Below are positions 34,056-40,305 of a stretch of 40,305 nucleotides of DNA, piece by piece. Every line of letters begins with the position of its first letter. Position 1 is the first letter of the stretch. The DNA is taken from the NCBI GenBank assembly GCA_964464375.1, contig CAYXFU010000032.1:1-40305 (forward strand), read 5' to 3'. Source of the stretch: CAIOZA01 sp964464375. Lineage in GTDB: Bacteria; Bacteroidota; Ignavibacteria; Kapaibacteriales; UBA2268. Made by a program: the position numbers and the translations under genes. Under the pieces are notes generated by a model. That model was not told the DNA's origin, made no database searches, and saw only the letters and a list, made by a program, of their open reading frames with translations.

Positions 34056-36350
34056 TTGAAACTAATACAAAAAAAAATTATTGTGATAATTTTAATGCTG
34101 GTTTTAACCGGCATTTTTAATTACTTAAAAGCATTGGAAATTTTAGATAATTCTGCTAGTATAAGTGGATTTATTAAAGATTCAAAAACGGGTGAAACAC
34201 TAATAGGTGCAACCATATCACTCGAGGGTACGAAATTAGGTGCATTCACAAATAAAAGCGGTTATTTCTCAGTAACTAACATCCCGCCCGGTGAATACAA
34301 AATTAATGTGTCTTTCATTGGATACGAGAAGCTATCAAAAAAATATAAATTTAAAGAATCTCAAGCTTTGAGAGAGAATTTTCAGTTAAAACCAACTAAT
34401 GTATCTACACACGAGGTACAGGTTGAAGCCGAAAGAGAAATCGAAAAAAGAGAGATTTCAATCAGCAAGATTAATGTACCGATTCAACAGATTAAGAAAA
34501 TCAGAATAGGTGGAGAGTCTGACGTATTTCGTTCACTTCAGTATTTACCAGGAATATTAACATCTTCACAGATTTCATCAGGACTGTTTGTGCGTGGCGG
34601 TTCACCTGATCAGAATCTTGTTTTGCTAGACGGTGCAATTGTTTATAATCCGTCACATTTGTTTGGATTTATATCTACTTTCAATTCTGATGCGATCAAA
34701 GATGTCGAGTTGATCAAAGGTGGCTTCCCGGCTGAGTATGGTGGCAGGTTGTCTGCAGTACTGAATTTAACTCAAAAAGATGGTAACAGGAATGAGATCG
34801 AGGGTGTGGGCTCTATTGGAGCTATATCGTCAAGACTTTCCGTTCAGGGACCATTGTTTGATGGGTCATGGTTTGTCGGAGCAAGAAGAACATATCTGGA
34901 ATTGATCAAAGCCCTTGTACCAACGGATCCTACTTCCCCACTACCCGACTTTGCATTTTATGATGTAAACTTAAAATTAACTCAGAACTTTGGCGATAAC
35001 GACAGAGTGGCTGTTTCAGGGTTTTTGAGTAATGACGGACTTCAGCTTGGTGCTTCCGGTGTTACACTTAACCTAAGTGTAGGCAACAGAAGTTTTGCCG
35101 GTAATTGGACTCATATTTTCAATGACAAATTTTTTACTAATGTTGTAATTAGCTCTAGTTTTTACAAGAATTCATTCATTGGTGATCAGGCTGGTTTCAG
35201 TTTCCAGATTGATAATTCAATAAATGATCTGACAGCAAAAGCATCAGGTGATTGGTTCATCAGTGATGCAATAACATTGAAATCAGGTGTTGAAGTTACA
35301 AGATATAATTTCCTGTATTATCAGAATCTAACAGGTGAGTCAGATACTACAATCAAAGTTGGGACTAATAATCCAGGAGCTCTTAATCTCGACTTTGATG
35401 ACTGGAACTATGCGGCATATAGTCAGTTAAACATGAATATCAATGAGGTATTTTCCATACAAACAGGCCTAAGGCTCAATTACTGGGAAATTAGTAATCA
35501 TGTCTTACTCGACCCGAGATTTGCTCTCAGGTATAGAGTGACAGAAAATTTCGCAATTAAAGCTGCATGGGGAATATTTTCTCAGAATTTAAGACTTGCA
35601 TCACAGCCAGACTTTGCATTCTTTGATACATGGCTACCAACGGATTCAACCTTATCTCCCAGCAGAAGTATGCATTATATTCTTAGTATCGAAACCGAAC
35701 CATTGCCTGATGTTGATTTAAATTTCGATGTATATTACAAAAAGATGAACAGCGTTAGTGAACTAAACACAAATGTTATAGCTCCAGATGCTTTGTCAGA
35801 TATTTTCTTAACCGGAGAAACTGAATCATGGGGTTTCGAAGTTTTTGCCCAAAGGAAATTTGGAAGCTTTGTTGGTTGGATTGGTTATGCTTTGGGTTAT
35901 ATTCAGTCGGTTTTCCCTGATATTAATGGTGGTCTGCCTTTCCGTCCAAAATATGACCGCAGGCATGACTTCAAAGTTGTTGCCCAGTATCAGATAAACG
36001 AAAAATGGGATATAGCCGCAACTTTCACTTTCCAATCAGGACAATCATACACAGGAGCAACTTCGAGATTTCTTTCGAGATTGCCTGGACAGGATTTTGG
36101 ACGGGGAAAAACGGTACCTTCTCAAAGATATGGTCTCAGATTGCCGGCTTCTCATCAGTTAAATTTAACTGGAAGCTATGCTTTTAAGATGTTCGGGCTA
36201 GAATCTAAGGCTATTCTCGATATTTACAATGTTTACAATCACCGCGACATCTGGTTCAGATATTATGACACAAGATCAGAAGAAACGAAAGTCATTGATG
36301 TTTACTTATTACCAATAATTCCAACACTCTCACTTGAGGTTAAATTCTAA
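34056..36350 (+). CDS. TonB-dependent outer-membrane receptor
   Basis: A 764-residue beta-barrel receptor for active uptake across the outer membrane. A basic n-region and hydrophobic signal peptide (QKKIIVIILMLVLTGIF) start from TTG at 34056; the first in-frame ATG would cut into the signal peptide, so TTG is preferred. Residues about 34-115 are a carboxypeptidase-regulatory-like domain (SGFIKDSKTGETLIGATISL), then comes the plug (LQYLPGILTSSQ, GLFVRGGSPDQNLVLLDG, AEYGGRLSAVLNL), then a barrel of about 500 residues ending SLEVKF. The substrate is unknown. Two bases after its stop begins a DUF4249-like lipoprotein gene, a standard partner of such receptors in Bacteroidota. Confidence 0.93.
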   Translation: MKLIQKKIIVIILMLVLTGIFNYLKALEILDNSASISGFIKDSKTGETLIGATISLEGTKLGAFTNKSGYFSVTNIPPGEYKINVSFIGYEKLSKKYKFKESQALRENFQLKPTNVSTHEVQVEAEREIEKREISISKINVPIQQIKKIRIGGESDVFRSLQYLPGILTSSQISSGLFVRGGSPDQNLVLLDGAIVYNPSHLFGFISTFNSDAIKDVELIKGGFPAEYGGRLSAVLNLTQKDGNRNEIEGVGSIGAISSRLSVQGPLFDGSWFVGARRTYLELIKALVPTDPTSPLPDFAFYDVNLKLTQNFGDNDRVAVSGFLSNDGLQLGASGVTLNLSVGNRSFAGNWTHIFNDKFFTNVVISSSFYKNSFIGDQAGFSFQIDNSINDLTAKASGDWFISDAITLKSGVEVTRYNFLYYQNLTGESDTTIKVGTNNPGALNLDFDDWNYAAYSQLNMNINEVFSIQTGLRLNYWEISNHVLLDPRFALRYRVTENFAIKAAWGIFSQNLRLASQPDFAFFDTWLPTDSTLSPSRSMHYILSIETEPLPDVDLNFDVYYKKMNSVSELNTNVIAPDALSDIFLTGETESWGFEVFAQRKFGSFVGWIGYALGYIQSVFPDINGGLPFRPKYDRRHDFKVVAQYQINEKWDIAATFTFQSGQSYTGATSRFLSRLPGQDFGRGKTVPSQRYGLRLPASHQLNLTGSYAFKMFGLESKAILDIYNVYNHRDIWFRYYDTRSEETKVIDVYLLPIIPTLSLEVKF

Positions 36351-36352
36351 TA

Positions 36353-37231
36353 ATGAAATCATTAAAACATATATTCCCTTTGTTATTGGTTATTCTGACA
36401 GTCATATTAAATTCATGTCAGGATGCGCCACCCAATGTTTATATCGAGCAGAACTATGTAGAAAGTTATCTTATTGTGGACGAACCTATTCGTTTCGTTA
36501 AAGTGATGAAAACATCGCCTACAACCGATTCTTTTAAATACGATAATGCATTTATTAGGGATGCCAGAGTCCTCATTAAAGTCGATGGGCAAACAATACA
36601 GCTAATATGTGATGCTGCCGGATCGAATGGATACTACAATCCCGACACAACTGTATTAGTTCAGCCTAGCAAGAAATATGATCTCGAAATTACTTTGAAG
36701 GATGGAACAGTAATGACCGGATCAACAAAAACGCCGGCTCGTTTCAAATGGATTAATTCTCCTCCTGATTCTGTGTATTACCCAAAAGACACATTAAATT
36801 TAACTGACGGTAGTAAAGAAAAAATATCATGGGAAAAGAATCCAGATGTAAAATTTTATTACATTATCAGGATAAAATCACTTGATACATTGGAATACGG
36901 AAAGTATTTACCGACTCCGACAGAGGAGAAGAACCGCCGAATATTTACTTCCTTTGGCGGCGGAAGGAACTCCCCTGATTATCTTGAATCTACTCGTTGG
37001 GCTATGGTTCCTGCTCCGGAAACACCAATAGTTTGGACAACTTTCAAATGGTTCGGGTTGAATGAAGTTACTGTTATGGTGGCAGATGTTAATTTTATGA
37101 AATGGTCATTGCAGTATTTCAGATCCAATCAATACAATACATTATTAGGGAATATTAATAATGGAATTGGTTCTTTTGGGTCGGCTTCTCAAATTTCTAA
37201 AACAACATTTTTATATAAAAATCAACCTTAA
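36353..37231 (+). CDS. DUF4249-like lipoprotein
   Basis: A 292-residue outer-membrane lipoprotein. The signal peptide ends in a lipobox (ILNSC, cysteine 22). The mature part begins with DAPPNVYIEQNYVESYLIVD, then a beta-rich domain with ARVLIKVDGQ, YDLEITLKDG and a KISWEKNPDVKFYY strand, fitting DUF4249 proteins that pair with TonB-dependent receptors. Two bases separate it from the receptor gene, so they are one operon and probably one uptake complex. The ligand is unknown. Confidence 0.8.
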   Translation: MKSLKHIFPLLLVILTVILNSCQDAPPNVYIEQNYVESYLIVDEPIRFVKVMKTSPTTDSFKYDNAFIRDARVLIKVDGQTIQLICDAAGSNGYYNPDTTVLVQPSKKYDLEITLKDGTVMTGSTKTPARFKWINSPPDSVYYPKDTLNLTDGSKEKISWEKNPDVKFYYIIRIKSLDTLEYGKYLPTPTEEKNRRIFTSFGGGRNSPDYLESTRWAMVPAPETPIVWTTFKWFGLNEVTVMVADVNFMKWSLQYFRSNQYNTLLGNINNGIGSFGSASQISKTTFLYKNQP

Positions 37232-37266
37232 CTGAACTCTTTTCTCAAAAGTAAGTATTGGACTAG

Positions 37267-37385
37267 TTTGTCACTTTAAACGAAATGAAGAATCCAGTAA
37301 TATACATACTAGATTCTTCAGTCGTTAAGCTCCTTCAAAATGACAAATTCAATAGTTCTCAAACAGTCTCATTTGTGAGAATGAC
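37267..37385. repeat. Long inverted repeat plus a second repeat half
   Basis: TTTGTCA (37267-37273) pairs with TGACAAA (37341-37347), and the arms stay complementary inward (GAAGAATC against GATTCTTC near 37286 and 37312), an imperfect hairpin of about 80 bases. Next to it, CAGTCTCATTTGTGAGAATG (37364-37383) matches the reverse complement of the repeat half at 24381-24403 in the other island. It lies in the 189-base gap between convergent genes. Confidence 0.7.
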
Positions 37386-37420
37386 TTTGAAAAAAATGAT
37401 TTACCATATAGAAAAACGAA

Positions 37421-38557
37421 TTACAATTTGTCTGCTATAGCTTTTGCTAAGTCAAGTGTTGATGAAGAACCGCCCATGTCATAGGTGCGGACTTTGCCAT
37501 CATATATCACCTGAGCAGTAGCTTTTTCAAGTCTTTCAGCCATCTCAAATTCACAAAGATAATCAAGCATCATCTTTCCTGCAAGAATAGTGGCTATTGG
37601 ATTAACTTTGTACAAACCGGAATATTTCGGAGCTGAACCATGTGATGGCTCGAAAACACCCAATTTCTCACCGATGTTTGCTGAGCAGGCAAATCCTAGC
37701 CCACCAACCAATTGAGCTGTTAAATCTGAAATGACGTCTCCATAAAGGTTTGGTGCAACCAGAACATCATAATTAAATGGATTCTTAATCAGCCACATTG
37801 TCATTGCATCGATATTCGCTTCATCGTAGATGATTTCAGGATAATCCTTTGCAACTTCCTTGGAAATTTCAAGGAATAATCCGTCTGTAGCACGTACCAC
37901 ATTAGCTTTGTGAACGATAGTAACTTTCTTGCGTCCGTTGTTTTTAGCAAACTCAAATGCTTCGCGAATAATTCTTTCCGAACCAAAACGAGTATTGATC
38001 TTACATGACACAGCAAATTCATTACCTTTGAGTTCAGCAAACTTTGAAAATGGGCTACTAAGCTTGGTGAGAGTTGCTATTAGTTCATCAGGTACCGGAT
38101 TAAATTCAACACCGCAGTATAGATCTTCAGTATTCTCACGGAAAACGACGATATCAATATTCTCTTTGAAATTTAATGGATTGCCGGGGTAAGCTTTGCA
38201 AGGTCTGAGACAGTTATAAAGATCAAATAGTTGTCTCATCCTTACGATTGGAGAGCGATAAATCAGATTTTTGCCTTGTAATTCCGGAACCAGTTCTTCT
38301 TCTGCCTGCTTCATTGGTTTAGAAGTTATTGCTCCAAACATAGCGGCATCGACATTGCTGAGAATATCGATTGTTCTTTGGGGAAAAGCATCACCCTCTT
38401 TACACCAGAATTCCCATCCAATATCAGCATGGATATACTCTGCATTAAGATTTAATTTGTCAAAAACAATTTTAGCGGCTTCCAGAACCTCAACGCCAAC
38501 GCCATCACCCGGAAGCCAGGCAATTTTGTAATGGTCTTTTTTTCTTAAGATCGACAT
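37421..38557 (-). CDS. Isocitrate/isopropylmalate dehydrogenase-family enzyme, probably NADP-type isocitrate dehydrogenase
   Basis: A 378-residue cytoplasmic decarboxylating dehydrogenase. I chose the ATG at 38557 with AAGGAAAG upstream and a family-like start (MSILRKKDHYKIAWLPGDGVG); the frame runs 20 residues further to 38617 without support. Visible blocks are GDGVGVEVLEAA, RSPIVRMRQLFDLYNCLRPC, RENTEDLYCGVEF, the catalytic-lysine segment HKANVVRATDG, NLYGDVISDL, and GVFEPSHGSAPKYSG. The RENTED motif and the K-Y pair after HGSAP match NADP-type isocitrate dehydrogenases, where these residues contact the 2'-phosphate; NAD-type enzymes usually have D-I there. The cofactor call is inferred. 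It converges with the lipoprotein gene. Confidence 0.88.
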   Translation of the reverse strand: MSILRKKDHYKIAWLPGDGVGVEVLEAAKIVFDKLNLNAEYIHADIGWEFWCKEGDAFPQRTIDILSNVDAAMFGAITSKPMKQAEEELVPELQGKNLIYRSPIVRMRQLFDLYNCLRPCKAYPGNPLNFKENIDIVVFRENTEDLYCGVEFNPVPDELIATLTKLSSPFSKFAELKGNEFAVSCKINTRFGSERIIREAFEFAKNNGRKKVTIVHKANVVRATDGLFLEISKEVAKDYPEIIYDEANIDAMTMWLIKNPFNYDVLVAPNLYGDVISDLTAQLVGGLGFACSANIGEKLGVFEPSHGSAPKYSGLYKVNPIATILAGKMMLDYLCEFEMAERLEKATAQVIYDGKVRTYDMGGSSSTLDLAKAIADKL

Positions 38558-38611
38558 AACTTTCCTTTTCAATAATAAAATAACTCTTTTAACAAGATGC
38601 GATAAAGCAAT

Positions 38612-38830
38612 GTGCAAAATAAGAGTTTAAATATTAAAAGAAAAAGTAAAAAATTATTCTTTTATTTGATAGACCTGTTAGGAAATGTTATCCAACAGAG
38701 AGATGTAGAAAAGAATAGTTATCTTGTAACAATTCCATTAGACATTGAATTGAATTCAGGTATGTATTTCCTGAGAATAATAGTTGATGGAAATGATTTA
38801 TATTACAATAAAATCAATGTAATAAAGTAA
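38612..38830 (+). pseudogene. Orphan T9SS sorting-domain fragment, 72 codons
   Basis: A frame from GTG at 38612 encodes a protein whose last 55 residues match a T9SS type A tail: YLIDLLGNVIQQ, then LNSGMYFLRIIVDG and NKINVIK. No signal peptide, NPN-type linker or cargo domain precedes it, and its first codons lie in the upstream region of the dehydrogenase gene. It is most simply the left-over 3' end of a lost T9SS cargo gene. A palindromic hairpin follows 24 bases after the stop. Confidence 0.65.
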
Positions 38831-38853
38831 ATATTATTAGATAACAATTTTAT

Positions 38854-38894
38854 ATCAGCCCTACGGTTAACCGTAGGGTTGATAGGATTTTTTT
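38854..38894 (+). terminator. 30-base palindrome with T-tract, terminator-like
   Basis: Core CCCTACGGTTAACCGTAGGG (38859-38878) is a perfect 20-bp palindrome, extended to 38854-38883 with a single mismatch. TTTTTTT follows at 38888-38894. It lies between the orphan T9SS tail and the next gene, whose ribosome binding site GGAG (38895-38898) abuts the T-tract. It could end transcription of the remnant or be another palindromic repeat element. Confidence 0.6.
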
Positions 38895-38903
38895 GGAGAA
38901 AAA

Positions 38904-40280
38904 ATGAAACTACTATCTATAGGTTTGATTCTGTTATTATCTTTTTGTGATTCAATCTACACTCAAACCAAAAACTGGAAGATAGTTGATACACGTCCAG
39001 ATTATAGTACAAAAGAAACATTCAGTTTTTACAAACAACTGAGATGTGCCGATTCCCTAAATTGTATTGTTTTAGGAGAAAAAAATGGATATGGTGGAAC
39101 CTACATCAGAAGTACAACTGATGGTGGCAATACTTGGAAATATATATATATGGATACTTCCTATCACAATTCAAACGAAGATAAATACGGTGCTATTTAT
39201 TTACATGAAATTCAATATCCCAATCCTAACTTAATTATAGCAATAGGCGATTCCGGATTGATTGTTCGTTCTACGAACAAAGGGGATACATGGGAAAAAT
39301 ATTATATTGGTAAGAATAAGCAATTATTTAAGTTGAGAATGTTGGATGAAAAATATGGTATAATGGGTTGTGCAACAATTCCATACGATTCAACAAGTTT
39401 TCTATTTGAAACAACAGATGGTGGAATTACTTGGAAAAAAATGGAAATGCCGCCTGGTTTGTATAGGTTTGGTATCAAGGAAATTGATTTAATAAATAGG
39501 TTTTTATTTGTTTGCACTAATTTAATAAGGAATAAAGATTCTAAACTTGAGAACTCTGTATTGTGGGTTCATGACAGTTGGAAGTCATTTGATTCAATAG
39601 AATGTCCTCCAAATTTAAATATGGATTTTATTGATGAAGATTACGGATGGGTGAGTAGTACTAGTAGAATATTAGATTCTGCTGGTTGGACTGTTAATTC
39701 TCAAATAATATTTAATACTGAGGATGGTGGTAGAACCTGGTCAAAACAAAGAGATACAGTATTTGATGCTCACGGTATCTATGATTTAAAGTTTTTTGAT
39801 AAAAATTTCGGTATGATTACAGGATTTGAAGGTCTTATGCTAGTTACTACCAATGGTGGAAAAAAATGGAAAGAAGAATATGTAAAAGATGATATTCACA
39901 AGGGATTGTTTTTTATGATGCAAAGCGTTCAAGTTCCTTCTATAACAACCGCTTATGTTATTGGCGAAGGCGACTATGTATTTAAATACACACGTGACTG
40001 GACGGATGTTGTTGAAGAGAAAATCGATACTGATTTTGAAGTTTCTCCTAATCCTGCAAAGGATTTCATAGATATATCCGTAGGGGCGAACGGCCGTTCG
40101 CCCTTACAAAGCGATGTGAAGATATATAATGTGCTGGGAGAAATACAGACCACCCCGTCACTTCGTGACACCCCTCCTTGGAAAGGAGGGGAAATAGTCA
40201 AGATCGATGTCTCCGGCTTTGCTCCCGGCATGTATTTTGTGCAGATTGGTGATAAAGTCAGCAAGTTTGTGAAACTGTAG
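38904..40280 (+). CDS. T9SS-secreted Ycf48/Asp-box-like beta-propeller protein
   Basis: A 458-residue secreted protein. A signal peptide (KLLSIGLILLLSFCDSIYTQ) follows the ATG, which has GGAG six bases upstream. Five Asp-box/Ycf48-like units can be read (STTDGGNTW, STNKGDTW, TTDGGITW, NTEDGGRTW, TTNGGKKW), as in sialidase-like or photosystem-stability-factor-like propellers. A T9SS type A tail (FEVSPNPAKDFIDIS to VSKFVKL) ends the protein. Inside the linker of this tail, two palindromic DNA elements are translated in frame (ANGRSPLQS and TPPWKGGE). The last 75 bases match the orphan tail at 104-178. The function beyond secretion is unknown; propellers of this type often mediate binding. Confidence 0.9.
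   Translation: MKLLSIGLILLLSFCDSIYTQTKNWKIVDTRPDYSTKETFSFYKQLRCADSLNCIVLGEKNGYGGTYIRSTTDGGNTWKYIYMDTSYHNSNEDKYGAIYLHEIQYPNPNLIIAIGDSGLIVRSTNKGDTWEKYYIGKNKQLFKLRMLDEKYGIMGCATIPYDSTSFLFETTDGGITWKKMEMPPGLYRFGIKEIDLINRFLFVCTNLIRNKDSKLENSVLWVHDSWKSFDSIECPPNLNMDFIDEDYGWVSSTSRILDSAGWTVNSQIIFNTEDGGRTWSKQRDTVFDAHGIYDLKFFDKNFGMITGFEGLMLVTTNGGKKWKEEYVKDDIHKGLFFMMQSVQVPSITTAYVIGEGDYVFKYTRDWTDVVEEKIDTDFEVSPNPAKDFIDISVGANGRSPLQSDVKIYNVLGEIQTTPSLRDTPPWKGGEIVKIDVSGFAPGMYFVQIGDKVSKFVKL
40081..40106. repeat. Palindrome within the T9SS gene
   Basis: Centred on CGAACGGCCGTTCG (40087-40100), with flanking arms pairing GGG (40084-40086) to CCC (40101-40103) and TA/TA outside. It is 26 bases long with one mismatch and is translated as part of the sorting-domain linker. 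Confidence 0.8.
40157..40191. repeat. Two small hairpins within the T9SS gene
   Basis: GTCAC-TTC-GTGAC (40157-40169) followed directly by CCCCTCCTT-GGA-AAGGAGGGG (40171-40191). They are read as SLRDTPPWKGGE in the protein, in frame with the sorting domain. Confidence 0.8.
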
Positions 40281-40285
40281 TTTTT

Positions 40286-40305
40286 CCCCTCCTTTCCAAG
40301 GAGGG
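40286..40305. repeat. Inverted copy of the CCCCTCCTT hairpin after the stop codon
   Basis: CCCCTCCTTTCCAAGGAGGG is the reverse complement of the element at 40171-40190, six bases after the stop codon and cut by the window end. It may act as a terminator hairpin or be another repeat insertion. Confidence 0.7.

Overview
The window looks like chromosome of a Bacteroidota/Chlorobiota-type (FCB group) bacterium, possibly Ignavibacteria- or Kapabacteria-like. That placement is my inference from several features seen together: type IX secretion (T9SS) C-terminal sorting domains on secreted proteins, SprB-type repeats, a TonB-dependent receptor with an N-terminal carboxypeptidase-regulatory-like domain followed by a DUF4249-like lipoprotein, an AT-rich genome with weak Shine-Dalgarno use, and TTTG/TAnnTTTG promoter-like elements. 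No rRNA, tRNA, CRISPR array, transposase or phage gene was seen.

Layout. 1-3.3 kb: an orphan T9SS-tail fragment, an unknown 142-aa protein and a CtpE-like P-type ATPase. 3.4-8.5 kb: housekeeping genes (plsY, a saccharopine-dehydrogenase-family oxidoreductase, a 2-Cys peroxiredoxin, topA). 8.5-8.8 kb: a dense cluster of hairpin repeats. 8.8-9.9 kb: a coupled pair of unknown genes. 10-13.6 kb: a compact minus-strand operon of an S41 peptidase, an unknown membrane protein and a REC-histidine kinase. 13.7-17.8 kb: two tandem TMTC-like membrane glycosyltransferase/TPR proteins. 17.9-29.6 kb: a secreted-protein block on the minus strand, with a 1546-aa SprB-repeat T9SS adhesin, an FN3-like exported protein, a 1480-aa decapeptide-repeat protein and a short T9SS cargo protein. 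30-37.2 kb, plus strand: an RsmB-type rRNA methyltransferase, a HAD hydrolase, an exonuclease-UvrC-like fusion, and a TonB-dependent receptor with its lipoprotein. 37.4-40.3 kb: an NADP-type isocitrate dehydrogenase-like enzyme, a second orphan T9SS tail, and a Ycf48/Asp-box-type T9SS protein.

The most unusual part is the secreted-protein block next to the TMTC-like pair. The 1480-aa protein carries 37 decapeptides in unbroken 10-residue (30-nt) register, a second run of 25, and 300-nt-spaced internal duplications; 12 of its units contain D-x-N-V-T. The SprB adhesin and the FN3-like protein share a domain, which suggests a cell-surface module that may be glycosylated by its neighbours (inference only). 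A second theme is small palindromic elements: a family of four look-alike terminators, mosaic hairpin islands between genes, and palindromes inside the linker of a T9SS cargo gene, where they are translated in frame. Two orphan T9SS tails, at the two ends of the window, suggest that such tails are moved or left behind by recombination.
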